From the NCBI GenBank assembly GCA_036507005.1, contig DASXQT010000080.1, positions 17,096-81,095 of the forward strand: a DNA stretch of 64,000 nucleotides, given 5' to 3'. How positions within the stretch are numbered: position 1 is the first letter of the stretch; the number at the start of each line of letters is the position of its first letter. Shown here in pieces: positions 43,335 to 53,000 of this stretch. The DNA comes from WS-2 sp036507005 (GTDB lineage Bacteria > Eisenbacteria > RBG-16-71-46). The position numbers and the translations under genes were made by a program. Below the pieces are notes generated by a model, which was given only the letters and a program-made list of their open reading frames with translations, ran no database searches and was not told the origin of the DNA.

Positions 43335-43532
43335 CTACTTCCCGGGCGCGATCGAGAGCGTGCCGGTCTCGGGCGCGTCGGTCTCGACGACCGCCACGTA
43401 GGTAAGCCGCACCGGGTCCCTGGGCGCGCGGAACGATCCGGCAGCCAAGCGATACAGATAAGTCCCTGGCCGCACCGGGGCGTCGCTCACGTCCCGCGAG
43501 CTCGAGTCCAACGAGTGCCGGCCCGCCGGCAC
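43335..43532 (-). pseudogene. Chimeric FlgD-CTD fragment
   Basis: A short open stretch with no start or leader. The first part is a piece of FlgD-like CTD (G-R-H-S-L-D, P-G-T-Y-L-Y-R-L-A-A-G-S-F). It joins directly to V-R-L-T-Y-V-A-V-V-E-T-D-A-P-E, the last 28 residues of the FlgD-like protein at 46216. The final 86 bp (43335-43420) match 46216-46301 with four mismatches. It is a recombination scar, not a gene. Confidence 0.7.
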
Positions 43533-43677
43533 CCCGATGGGTGCGACCGCTTTCGCGCATTCTCACTTGCATGGGGGCGGGCAAGCCAAGGAGAATAAGC
43601 TCCGGTGTCATGTCCTCGCTCGGCTTCGCAATAGCGGATCGAGAGCCAGGAATGTGGACGCCGTGGGGAATCCTTCG

Positions 43678-45444
43678 ATGTGTGGCACGGGGGCGCCCTT
43701 CTCGCCCCGAGCAGCTCGCCCGCGCATACAGCCTTCGGCTGCGCAGTTGCTCCAAGCGTTGCCGACGGTCCTCGTCCTCGTCTGCAGCGCTTCGCCAGCA
43801 CGAGCGCTGCCACCAGGGCGCTCGTGGGCCACGACCGAGCGGCTCGCGTACCCCCGGATCCAGCGCTTCGCCGCACCGCGCCTTGAGTTAGGGCCGACGG
43901 GGCTCCCGCGGCTCATTGTTGGGGCGCGATGGGACACGGTCACGACGTTGACGTCGGATTGGTCTGTGCTGTCGTGGCGGGATAGCTCGTGGGGGTCGGC
44001 GATCTTCGGCGGAGTCGGCGGCCCCAATGCGTATTCCCCCCCCGTCTTCTCTCTGACTTCGCAGAACTTCATGTTCTGGCTCTCGGGCGGTCTCGATGGC
44101 GGCGGATACGGGAGGATGCTCTTCTCGGAGATCCTCGGGGATCGATTCACTCCGCCGGAGACTGTGATGGTCACCACGGAGTCGGACGCCGAGTACTCGG
44201 CCGCAGTGTCGGCGCGGGGGCGATGGGCAGCTCGGAGCGACGCGGTGCTCCGTGAGGGGGTGGATCGGGTCCGGGTGGTCTACTCGGAATCAGGCGGGGT
44301 TTGGCGCGAGCTTCCCCAGCAGGGGATTGACGAAGCGTGCTGCTCGATCGCGCCGCTGTCGGACAGCACGGCGATGCTGTCGTTCGCCGGGAAGTCCGGG
44401 CTGGCGTGGGTGCTGTTCGAGCGCGATCACGTGGCGCGCGCGGGCTACCTCGACACGCGGCGGTACGCGCCGCTCCATCCGCGCTTCCGTTTCCGCCCTT
44501 CGGGCGGGCTATGGCTGATGTGGACCGAGAGCCGCTGGGTGCACGTCTCCTCCTACCAGGACGGTGGGTGGTCGCGGGGCGACAGCCTCAAGAGCCGTCA
44601 CCCGGATGGGCAGACCTTCGTGTCGTCCTGGTGCGACGCGAGCCGGGATCCCGGGGAGCGGCCGGTGCTGGCGTGGGGCGACCTGGGCTACGCGTACACC
44701 TATCGAGACGTGGGGTGCGTGGCGTTCCCGACCGAAGCCGGCTGGAGCGAGGGGGAAGAGGTGCCCGGGTCGGATGGGCTCTTCACTTCGCCTACGGTGA
44801 CGCGAGACCGCAACGGGGATGCGTGGCTGGCGTGGGACCTGCTGCGGCAGGACGGGGTGCTGTTCACGCACACCTACGTCTCGGCGACGGCGGGCGCGCC
44901 GCGAGTGACGGGTGCAGGCCGGCACCGAGCGCTTGTGTGGACGCTCTCGGAACCGGCTCCCGAGTCGTGGTGGGCGGTGCTGCGGGCGCGGGGGGAGGAG
45001 CCCTTCGAGGAAGTGGCGCGTGTGCAGGCGGGCCCCGACGTCGGCATGAGCTGGGCGGATGACTCGCCGCCCGCGGGGGTGCTGCGCTACAAGGTGCGCC
45101 GCGAGAGTGTGGACCAGCGCTACGAGTGGGTCAGCGGGGAGGCGAGCTGGCCGCCGAAGAGTCGGAAGCCGCGACCCGGCCTCCTGATCGCGAGCCCGGT
45201 CGTGAGCGGCGCCGAGGTTGTGGTGAACGGTGCTGTCTCGGGGCCACTCGAGGTGCGAGTCTATGACCTGCAGGGCCGGCTGGTGCGCGAGCAGAGCGAG
45301 GTGGCGGCCGGGTTGGGGAGCGACCGGTTCCGGCTGGACCTCGGGGGCGGGTCCCGTGTACTCGCGAGCGGGGTCTACTTCCTGCGGGTGCGGGACGTGG
45401 AAGGGAACGAGACTCCGGCCGCCAAGTTCGTGGTGCTCAAGTAG
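43678..45444 (+). CDS. Secreted sialidase/propeller-like protein with FlgD-like CTD
   Basis: About 588 residues from ATG 43678. After a hydrophobic leader (23-45) come strand-rich units with a W/F-S-x-G pattern and Asp-box-like pieces (W-L-A-W-D, V-L-A-W-G-D-L-G, W-L-M-W-T-E-S), as seen in WD/BNR-type propellers. A Fn3-like stretch precedes the CTD (V-R-V-Y-D-L-Q-G-R-L-V-R-E, L-A-S-G-V-Y-F-L-R-V-R). No catalytic motif is convincing, so an enzymatic role is not claimed. Lies in the gap between the two msrA genes. Confidence 0.65.
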   Translation: MCGTGAPFSPRAARPRIQPSAAQLLQALPTVLVLVCSASPARALPPGRSWATTERLAYPRIQRFAAPRLELGPTGLPRLIVGARWDTVTTLTSDWSVLSWRDSSWGSAIFGGVGGPNAYSPPVFSLTSQNFMFWLSGGLDGGGYGRMLFSEILGDRFTPPETVMVTTESDAEYSAAVSARGRWAARSDAVLREGVDRVRVVYSESGGVWRELPQQGIDEACCSIAPLSDSTAMLSFAGKSGLAWVLFERDHVARAGYLDTRRYAPLHPRFRFRPSGGLWLMWTESRWVHVSSYQDGGWSRGDSLKSRHPDGQTFVSSWCDASRDPGERPVLAWGDLGYAYTYRDVGCVAFPTEAGWSEGEEVPGSDGLFTSPTVTRDRNGDAWLAWDLLRQDGVLFTHTYVSATAGAPRVTGAGRHRALVWTLSEPAPESWWAVLRARGEEPFEEVARVQAGPDVGMSWADDSPPAGVLRYKVRRESVDQRYEWVSGEASWPPKSRKPRPGLLIASPVVSGAEVVVNGAVSGPLEVRVYDLQGRLVREQSEVAAGLGSDRFRLDLGGGSRVLASGVYFLRVRDVEGNETPAAKFVVLK

Positions 45445-45469
45445 GGTCGCCTCTCGCAACGACCCGGGA

Positions 45470-46153
45470 TCATTTCGCCTCGCCCTGTCTCCCGGGCATT
45501 CCCCAGCGATCGATCAGCCTCTGGTCGCGCCCGCAGATCTTGCGGTAGTGGTGGTAGTGCTCGGGGTCCTTCTTGTAATAGTCCTGGTGGTACTCCTCGG
45601 CCGGCCAGAACTCGGCCACGGGCACGATCATCGTCACGATCGGCTTCTTGAAGCGCTGCGGCGTGCTCTGGAGCCTGCGCCGCGATTCCTCCGCGAGCCG
45701 CTGCTGCATGGCGTTGTGGTAGAAGATCTCCGAGCGGTATTCCGGGCCGTGGTCGCAGAACTGGCCGCCGCCGTCGGTGGGATCGACGTTGTGCCAGAAG
45801 AAGTCGAGGAGCTGCGCGTAGGAGATCTGGCGCGAATCGTAGAGGATCCGTACCGCCTCGACGTGGCTCGTCTTCTTGGACGACACCAGCTCGTAGGTGG
45901 GGCGCCGCTCCGTTCCCCCGGTGTAGCCCGAGATCACGGCCTTGACGCCGGGCAGACCCTCGAACGCGGTCTCCATGCACCAGAAGCATCCGCCGGCGAA
46001 GGTGGCGCTGGAGAGAGTCGCGGCCGCGCGGCCGGCCGCAGCGCTGTCGCCCCGCGCCGGGCCGGCGGGGCCGGCGCCCGCGCCGGATGCGGCGTGCGCA
46101 GACGTCAGCGCCACGGCGATGAGCGCGGCGAGCGGGAGCGGCGGGCATCGCAT
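45470..46153 (-). CDS. msrA: Exported peptide-methionine (S)-S-oxide reductase MsrA (copy 2)
   Basis: 227 residues. Leader 1-21, Ala/Gly-rich linker, then G-G-C56-F-W-C-M-E (nucleophile C56), G-Y-T-G-G, F-W-H-N-V-D-P-T-D and Y-H-Q-D-Y-Y-K-K-D-P. The gene opens with the same GGAGGTCCgcc ribosome site as copy 1. Function is the same: reduction of S-methionine sulfoxide in extracytoplasmic proteins. Copy 1 and copy 2 differ in the linker and by scattered substitutions, so the duplication is older than the 86-bp tail duplication nearby. Confidence 0.95.
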   Translation of the reverse strand: MRCPPLPLAALIAVALTSAHAASGAGAGPAGPARGDSAAAGRAAATLSSATFAGGCFWCMETAFEGLPGVKAVISGYTGGTERRPTYELVSSKKTSHVEAVRILYDSRQISYAQLLDFFWHNVDPTDGGGQFCDHGPEYRSEIFYHNAMQQRLAEESRRRLQSTPQRFKKPIVTMIVPVAEFWPAEEYHQDYYKKDPEHYHHYRKICGRDQRLIDRWGMPGRQGEAK

Positions 46154-46215
46154 TCGGGCGGACCTCCGGTGCGCGGGCCGGGCCAGGCCTGTGCGCCGTG
46201 TCGGGCGCCGCGCGG

Positions 46216-47541
46216 CTACTTGCCGGGCGCGATCGAGAGCGTGCCGGCCTCGGGCGCGTCGGGCTCGACGACCGCCACGTAGGTGAGCCGCACCGGGTCC
46301 CCGAGCACGAGCGGGGAGAGCGCGCGCGTCACGCTGCCGCCGAGCTGGTCCGCCTGCTCGAACGAGCGCGCGGTCGCGGTCACCTTGATCGGCTGCGTGA
46401 GCCGCTCCGACTGATTGAGCCAGCTCGCGACCTCGAGCAGGATCGGCGCCGCGGGCGGGGGCTCCGTCCCCCCCTGCGCCGCGGGCGCGATCTGGGCGCC
46501 CGCGGCGCCTGCGAGCTGCGTGGCGGAGAACACCATGATCGGCCCGTCGGGCCCGTTGAGCCGGTAGGCCGTCACGGTGAACCCCTGCCCCACGACGTTG
46601 CGCTTGTTGCCGGCCTTGTCGTAGGCCTCGAACACGTACGAGTAGGTGAGCCCCGGCGTCACCGGTGTGCCGCCCGTCGAGCGGCCGTCCCAGGTGATCT
46701 CGTGCGGCGGCTCGCCCTTGCCCGCGAAGGTCGTGACCGCGCGTCCCTTCGAGTCCACGACCGTGAGCTTCCAGCGCGTCACGCCCTCGGCCTGCGGATG
46801 GAAGCGGGCCACCGGGCCGGTCGCGAACGCGTTGAGCCAGGGCCGCCCGAGGTAGGGCGTCGTCTGCTTCGCGGAGAGCGCGGTGAGCGGCGTCTCGAGA
46901 TCACCGTTCGAGCGGTTCAGCACGTCCACCGCCGAGCCCCACTCGAGGCCCGGAGCCTTCTCGAGCTCAAGGTCGATCTTGAGCTCGGGGCGCTCGTAGT
47001 CCACGTGCACGCGGTCCTCGCCCTCGACCGTGAGGCTCTTGAACACCGTGCCTTCCTGGCCTCCGCGCAGCGTGAGGTCGGGGGCACCGGCCTTGTCTCC
47101 CGCGGCCGCCTTCTTCTCGGCGGCGGTCGGCGGGCTCGGGGGATTGCCCGCCGTCTCCTTCGCCGTGGTCGTGCCCGCGGCGGACGTGCCCGCCGCGGCC
47201 GTCTTCGCCGTGGTCGTCGTGGCCGCTGGCTTGGTCGCCGTCGTCGCCGTCGCCGTGGTTGCCGCAGCCTTGCTGCCCGTGGCCGGCGTGGTGGTGGCGG
47301 CGGTCGTGGTCCCGGTGGGAGCCTTGCTGCTCGTGGCCGGGGTCGTTGTCGCGCCGGTCGTCGTCGTCGCGGCCGCCGGCTTCGTCGCCGTGGTCGTGGT
47401 CGCCGGCGTCTTCGTCGGGGTCGGCGCCGTCCCGGCGGCGGTCTGGCTCCCGGCGGGCGAGGCGGCCGCGGCGAGCAGTACCAGGCCCAGCGCGCAGGCG
47501 AGAGGCGCTGCGGTACGGCGTGGATTCCAGTGACGCGTCAT
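46216..47541 (-). CDS. Exported FlgD-like Ig protein with long Thr/Ala linker
   Basis: 441 residues; last gene of the eight-gene operon. Signal peptide 1-32, then a Thr/Ala/Lys/Pro low-complexity linker (33-~135). A FlgD-like Ig domain sits in the middle (W-K-L-T-V-V-D-S-K-G-R-A-V, I-T-W-D-G-R-S-T-G-G, G-L-T-Y-S-Y-V-F-E-A-Y-D-K-A-G), followed by ~110 more residues ending L-S-I-A-P-G-K. The linker length and composition suggest it spans the periplasm or crosses peptidoglycan. Role unknown; by position it works with the TonB/ExbBD genes upstream. Confidence 0.65.
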   Translation of the reverse strand: MTRHWNPRRTAAPLACALGLVLLAAAASPAGSQTAAGTAPTPTKTPATTTTATKPAAATTTTGATTTPATSSKAPTGTTTAATTTPATGSKAAATTATATTATKPAATTTTAKTAAAGTSAAGTTTAKETAGNPPSPPTAAEKKAAAGDKAGAPDLTLRGGQEGTVFKSLTVEGEDRVHVDYERPELKIDLELEKAPGLEWGSAVDVLNRSNGDLETPLTALSAKQTTPYLGRPWLNAFATGPVARFHPQAEGVTRWKLTVVDSKGRAVTTFAGKGEPPHEITWDGRSTGGTPVTPGLTYSYVFEAYDKAGNKRNVVGQGFTVTAYRLNGPDGPIMVFSATQLAGAAGAQIAPAAQGGTEPPPAAPILLEVASWLNQSERLTQPIKVTATARSFEQADQLGGSVTRALSPLVLGDPVRLTYVAVVEPDAPEAGTLSIAPGK

Positions 47542-47558
47542 GGTCGTCTCCCCGCGGA

Positions 47559-48554
47559 TCACTCGCCGCCGCGCAGGCGGAAGTTGAAGGTGATGTTTCC
47601 CCATTGCTCGCCGGTGCGCCCGTCGCGCAGCGGCTCGAACCGCCAGGCGCGGAGCGCGGCGATGGCGTTCTGGTCGAAGTCCTCGAACCCGGCGGTCTTC
47701 TGTACCAGGATGTTCTCCTTCACCGAGCCGTCGGCGCGCACCACGAAGTAGAGCGTGACCGAGCCCTCGACCGCCTCGCGCTTGGCCCAATCGGGATAGA
47801 CCGGCGTGGCGTGGGCGAGGATCGCGCGGTCCGCGATCGGGCCCATCAGGGTCGCGCCCGCGAGCGTGCGGCGCGCGGTGCTCTCGCCGCCCTGCGCGGG
47901 CCCTTCGCTGGCGGCGCGCTCGGCGGCCGTGGGGGTGGCGACCATCGCGGGGGCGATGCCGTGGCTGCCGCCGCGGGTGAGCTGGATCGAGGGCGCGGTG
48001 CCGGTCCCGCCGCGGTTGAGCGCGACCGGCGCGGATCCGCCGGTGCCGGGCCCGGACACGGTGGCCGGGGTCGAGCCCCACAGCGACGGGGGCGCGGACG
48101 ACACGGCGCCCACGCTCGCGTTGCCGGCCGAGGTCTGGAGCGCCGCGAGGCGCGCGTTCAGGCGGTCGGAGATCGCGTTCGCGGACTGCGGATCGAAGCG
48201 GACGTCCGAGGGCGACTCGCGCTTGAAGTGCACCTCCTGGGAGCTCTGCACCAGCGCGCCGGGGCCGGCGTTCACGGCCTCCGCGGCCGAGGGCGTCGCC
48301 GGGGCCGGCGCGGACGGCTCGTCGATGAAGGAGATCTCCGTGATGGGCGGAACCGGCGCCGCCGGGTGCCAGAACAGGAAGATGCACAGCAGCACCAGGG
48401 CGTGGAGCAGGGTGCTCGCCGACACGCTCCAGCGCGTGTTCATGCGGATCTTGCGGATGTCCATGCTCATCAGGCGGTCGAGCATCGCCAGCCCGTCGAG
48501 CACCGACTGCCGGTCGAGCTTCACGAACCGGTCCAGCGTCGTTCCCATCATCAC
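47559..48554 (-). CDS. TonB family energy transducer
   Basis: 331 residues. One TM helix at 43-62 anchors it in the inner membrane, a Pro/Ala/Ser-rich periplasmic stretch follows (63-240), and the TonB C-terminal domain covers ~245-328 (Y-P-D-W-A-K-R-E-A-V-E-G-S-V, V-V-R-A-D-G-S-V, A-A-L-R-A-W-R-F-E-P). The ATG overlaps the preceding exbD stop as ATGA. It transmits the ExbBD proton-motive motion to outer-membrane or periplasmic partners. No TonB-dependent receptor gene is in the operon, which is unusual. Confidence 0.92.
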   Translation of the reverse strand: MMMGTTLDRFVKLDRQSVLDGLAMLDRLMSMDIRKIRMNTRWSVSASTLLHALVLLCIFLFWHPAAPVPPITEISFIDEPSAPAPATPSAAEAVNAGPGALVQSSQEVHFKRESPSDVRFDPQSANAISDRLNARLAALQTSAGNASVGAVSSAPPSLWGSTPATVSGPGTGGSAPVALNRGGTGTAPSIQLTRGGSHGIAPAMVATPTAAERAASEGPAQGGESTARRTLAGATLMGPIADRAILAHATPVYPDWAKREAVEGSVTLYFVVRADGSVKENILVQKTAGFEDFDQNAIAALRAWRFEPLRDGRTGEQWGNITFNFRLRGGE

Positions 48555-48973
48555 GGGCCGTCCATCTTCTGGCGCGTCGCGATCGCGAGCCGCTTGGCGC
48601 CCGCGGCGCGCGCGTCCTCGAGCAGGCCGCGCACCGTGCCGTAGGGCGCGTCCGCGTCCGCGCGGATCACGACCAGCACGTCGCCGTTCCCGCGCTCGCT
48701 CAGGCGGGCGGCGAGCTGCTTGCGCAGGCGCGCGCGCGGGACCACCTCTTCGTCCACCGCGATGTGGCCGCCCGAGCTGAGCGTGACGCTCACGTTGCGC
48801 TCGTCCTCGGCCTCGCGGGTGTGGGCCTGGGGCAGGTTCACCGGCAGGTCCGCGACCGACAGCATCGGCGCGGTCACGAGCAGGATGATCACCAGCACCA
48901 GCGCCACGTCGATGATCGGCGTGACGTTGACGCGGGTGATCAGCTCCGAGCGGGGCGCGAGTCGGGTGCGCAT
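48551..48973 (-). CDS. ExbD/TolR-like protein (second)
   Basis: 140 residues with a single TM helix (18-38; I-D-V-A-L-V-L-V-I-I-L-L-V). The Asp in N-V-T-P-I-I-D-V is the conserved proton-pathway residue. A periplasmic domain follows (I-R-A-D-A-D-A-P-Y-G-T-V), typical of TolR/ExbD. It is 1 nt from the first exbD and overlaps tonB by 4 nt. Two ExbD paralogs for one ExbB implies a heteromeric motor. Confidence 0.92.
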   Translation of the reverse strand: MRTRLAPRSELITRVNVTPIIDVALVLVIILLVTAPMLSVADLPVNLPQAHTREAEDERNVSVTLSSGGHIAVDEEVVPRARLRKQLAARLSERGNGDVLVVIRADADAPYGTVRGLLEDARAAGAKRLAIATRQKMDGP

Positions 48974-48974
48974 G

Positions 48975-49382
48975 TCACCTCCCCAGCACGGCGATGCGTC
49001 CGGCGCCGTCCACCTTGGCCTCGTCGAGCACGCTCACGAACGTGCCGTGCGTGACGTTGTCCGAGCAGCGCACCACCACGTCGCGGGTCTGGCTCGCAGC
49101 CAGCATCGTACGCAGCACCGCGCCGAGATCCGCGCGCGCGACCGGCCTGCGGTTCACGGTCAGGCTGGTCTCGTCGAGGATCGAGATCTCGATCCGCGAG
49201 GCGCGCACCTGGGCGCCGGTCTTCCCGCCCGAGGCGGCGCGCGAGACCGCGATGCCCGACTGGAGCGCCATGGGTGTGGCGACCAGCAGGATCACGACCA
49301 GCACCAGGCACACGTCGATCAGCGGCGTGAGGTTGGGCTCGGTGATCCCCGCCTGGACGCGGGTGTATCGCCTGCGTCGCAT
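48975..49382 (-). CDS. ExbD/TolR-like protein (first)
   Basis: 135 residues. TM helix 17-37 with the conserved Asp in L-T-P-L-I-D-V-C-L-V-L. The periplasmic part ends with T-H-G-T-F-V-S-V-L-D-E-A-K. It differs considerably from the second ExbD, so they are not recent duplicates. It follows exbB after 7 nt. Confidence 0.92.
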   Translation of the reverse strand: MRRRRYTRVQAGITEPNLTPLIDVCLVLVVILLVATPMALQSGIAVSRAASGGKTGAQVRASRIEISILDETSLTVNRRPVARADLGAVLRTMLAASQTRDVVVRCSDNVTHGTFVSVLDEAKVDGAGRIAVLGR

Positions 49383-49389
49383 CCGATCC

Positions 49390-50040
49390 TCAGGCCGCGC
49401 GGCCGGCCGTCTGCGGCTCGGCGCGGCGCTCTTCGAGCGCCTGGCGCAGGCGCCGCGAGTGGTTCTCGGCCTCGGTCAGCATCACGCCCATGCGGCGCAG
49501 GAAGTGGTTGTAGAGCATCACTGCCGGCACCGCGACCATCAGGCCCGCGGCCGTGGTGAACAGGGCCTCGGCCACGCCCGCCGCGACCACCGACGGTCCC
49601 GCCGAGCCGGTGCGGGCCATGTCGTGGAACGCGCGCATGATGCCCCACACCGTGCCGAGCAGTCCGATCAGGGGCGCGGTGTTGCCCATGGTGCCGAGGA
49701 AGCCGAGGTTGCGCTCCAGCAGGAGGCGCTGCTCGCTGAGCGCGATCGACATCCGCTCCTCCTGGGCGTCGGTCGGCAGGTGGGCGTTCTTCAGCAGCTC
49801 GGCCGCGACCGGGCCGAACGGGTGGTGGATGCCGCCGCACGCGAGCGCGGCCTCGCCGTGCTTGCCGGCGCGCACCCGATCGACGGCCTGCGCCAGCGCC
49901 TTCTCGGAGATGCCGCGCCGCCGCCAGTAGTAGAGGATGCGTTCGAACGCCAGCCCGAACGTGAGCACGCTGCATCCCAGGATGACGAGCATCACCGGGC
50001 TGTTCCTTATCGCCTGGATCCAGTCGAAGTTCTCGAACAT
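49390..50040 (-). CDS. MotA/TolQ/ExbB proton channel protein
   Basis: 216 residues with three hydrophobic helices (~14-36, ~110-132, ~150-175). The signature G-F-L-G-T-M-G-N-T-A-P-L-I-G-L-L-G-T-V-W-G-I-M and the final A-A-G-L-M-V-A-V-P-A-V-M-L-Y-N are those of TolQ/ExbB. It forms the inner-membrane proton channel with ExbD and converts PMF into motion of TonB or Tol partners. It follows the TPR gene after 57 nt. Confidence 0.93.
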   Translation of the reverse strand: MFENFDWIQAIRNSPVMLVILGCSVLTFGLAFERILYYWRRRGISEKALAQAVDRVRAGKHGEAALACGGIHHPFGPVAAELLKNAHLPTDAQEERMSIALSEQRLLLERNLGFLGTMGNTAPLIGLLGTVWGIMRAFHDMARTGSAGPSVVAAGVAEALFTTAAGLMVAVPAVMLYNHFLRRMGVMLTEAENHSRRLRQALEERRAEPQTAGRAA

Positions 50041-50097
50041 CGGTTGCTCCTTTTCGGTTCGTCCCCGGGCGCTGCGGCGCCCCCCTCGGTCGCGCGC

Positions 50098-53000
50098 CTA
50101 GTGGCGGCGCGTGGCCGCCTCCAGTTGGGACGCGCGGTCGCTCGCTGCCGCCACGAGCTCACGGTCCTTGGCGTTGCGGATCAGATCGCGATAGGCCTCG
50201 AGGGCCCGCGTGTACTGCTTCTTCGATTCGTAGAGCGCCGCACAGCGCGCCACCGCCGAGAGCCGGAACGGGTCGGTGAGCCCGCCGGTGAGCGAGGCCT
50301 GCACGTAGGAGCGCAGCGCGCCGTCCGGGTTGTTGAGCTGCTCGCGGCAGCGCCCCACGCGGTAGTTCAGCTCGACCGCGAGCTTCACCGAGGGGCGTCC
50401 CGCCAGGGCCGCGAGGAACTCGCGCTCGGCGTCCGCCGGCCGGCCCGCGGCGTCGTGCAGGTCGCCGAGCTGGTAGGCCACGTCGGCGGAACGCGCGTCG
50501 TTGGGGAAGCCGGCGCGGTAGCGCTCGAGCTCGGCGCGCGCGTCGTCGCCCTGCCCCAGCAGGCGGTGGCAGAGCGCCAGGTTGTAGAGCGCCGCCGCCG
50601 TGACCTCGCGCGACGACGTGTCCTGGAGCGCGAGCGAGAACGAGATCGTCGCCGGCGCGTACTCCTTGGCCTCGAACTGCATGAGGCCGAGGCGGAACTG
50701 GACCGTGGGGCGCAGGTCGCTGGCCGGGAAGAACGACAGGAACTGCTCGTAGGCCTTGCGCGCCTCGTCCTTCTGCTGGGTCTGGGCGTAGCAGTCGGCG
50801 AGCAGGAACTGCGCCTGGTCGGCGGCCGAGAAGCTCGGGAACTGCGCCACCACGCGGCGGAAGCCCTCGGCCCCGTCGGCCCAGCGCTTCTCCGCGTAGG
50901 CGCGGCGCGCGATCCGCATCTGCGCGTCCGCGGCGAACGGGCTGCTCGGGAACTGCTCGATGAGCCGCGCCAGGACCTTCTCCCCGTTGGGGCTCTGGCT
51001 CAGGCGGTAGAGCGACAGCTCGGTGCCGCGCTGCGCCTCGCGCGCCACCCCGGTGCCGGGATAGGTCGAGATGGTCTTCGAGAACATCTCGAGCGCCGCC
51101 GCGTCGTTGCCGGCGTTGTACTCGCACTGCGCGAGCCGCAGCGTGGCCAGGGCCGCCGCGCTGCTGTTCGCGAAGTTCTGGAGCAGGCCGCGGTAGCAGC
51201 GCCGCGCCTCGGCGAACTTGTCGGCCTGGAAGTAGAGGTCGCCGGCCCGCGCCCAGGCGCGCTCGGCGACCGGCGAGGCCGCGCTGTCGCGCACGATCGC
51301 CTCCCAGCGGTCCACCGCGTCCCCCGCGCGGTCGACGCGCAGGTAGCACAGGCCCGCCTGGTAGAGCGCGGTCAGGCGCTTCGGGTGGCCCGGGTAGCGG
51401 CGCAGGAAGTCCTCGTAGGCGCCGGCCGCGTCGCGGAAGCGCTTCTGGTTGAAGCGCTCGTGCGCGATGTCGAGCAGCGCGCCGCTCACGATCGCGTCGT
51501 CGCCGCGCGCGCCGTAGCGCGCGAGCAGGCGCTCCTCGGTGGCGATCGCCAGGCTGTCCTGCCCCTCGCGGGCGTAGGTCCACGCCAGCAGGCGGGTGGC
51601 GGCGGCGCCCAGCGGGTGGTCGGGGAAGTCCTGCATCAGGGACTCGAGCGTCTGGCGCGCATCCGGGTAGCGGGCCATGGCCGCCGAGGCGTCGGCGTCG
51701 ATCAGCAGCGCGTAGGCGCGCCACGGCGAGTGGCTGGGCGGCATGCGCTTCAGGAGCAGGTGCGGCGCCCCCGAGAGCTGGCCCAGGTTCCCGGCGCGGT
51801 GGTACGACAGCTCGAGCAGGCAGAGCGCGGCCTCGACCAGCTCCTGGTGCTCGGGCGAGGCGAACACCACGAGCCCGTTGGGATCGCTGTGCGAGGCGTA
51901 GCGGTCGAGGATGAGCTGGAAGTAGGGCGCGGCCGCCAGCGGGCGGTTCCCCTCGAGCAGCCCGACGCCGGCCAGGTAGGCCGCCGCCGGCGCCTCGGGC
52001 TCGAGCGGATAGCCGCGCACCACGGCCTCGTAGCTGCCGGTCGCGTCGGCGCGGCGTCCCATCGCGTCGAGGCTGCGCGCCACGCGGTACTGGGCGCTCG
52101 CCGCGACCGAGTGCTTGAAGTAGGTCGTGAGCACGCGGTTGTACGCCACGATCGCGTCGCCCGGCCGGCCCTCGGCGACCAGCACCTCGCCGATCAGGAA
52201 CTGGGCGCGTGCGGCCACGTCGGTCTCGCCGTAGCGCCCGACCACGCCGTTGAGCAGGGTGAGCGCGGAGTCGGTCTCGCCCGTCAGGAACAGAGTGCCC
52301 GCCGCGCGCAGCTCGGCCTCGGCCCGGATCGCGGGGTCGCGGATGATCGTGGCGATGCGCGCGAACTCCGAGGCGGCGCTGCGGTAGTCCTTCGCGCTCA
52401 GGAACGCGTTCGCCTTGCCGAGCAGGGCGGGGTCGCGCAGCGGCGTGCCGGGGTAGCGGTCCGCCACCTCCTGGAACGCGGCCGCCGAGCGCAGCAGCGA
52501 GCCGGTGGCGCCCTGGCAGAGGGCGAACAGGTAGGTCGCGGCCGCGCCCGCGGGCTTCGCCCCGAGCACGGCGAGCGCCTCGGCCGGCTTGTGGTCGAGC
52601 GCGAGTGCGGTGGCGCGCGCCAGCACGACGCGCGCGTCCGCGCTCATCCACGGCGCGGCCGCCGCGAGCGTGGTGAGCGTCTTGCGCGCCTCGGCGAGGT
52701 CGCCGCGGCGGATCGCGTTCCAGGCGCCCGCGAGCCGGGCCTCGGCGAGGAGCGGGCTCTTCGCCCAGTCCTTCTCCCACTTGGCCCACTCGCGCGCCGC
52801 CTCGCCGTCGCGTCCCTGGGCCTCGAGGCTGCGGATCTCGGCGAAGGCGGCGTCGTCGGTGAACGGCCCGCGCTCGTCGGCATGCTGCGCCTTGCGGTAG
52901 GCGTCCTCGGCGCCGGCGAAGTCGGAGCGCGCGTAGCGCACTGCGCCGGCCAGCGCGAGCGCGGCCCCGCGGTCGGCGGAGCCGGCGTCGTCGGCGATCT

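Noticed and set aside
43678..45444. Calling the CTD protein a sialidase
   Set aside because: The Asp-box-like fragments are weak and no Arg triad, Tyr or Glu nucleophile could be placed.
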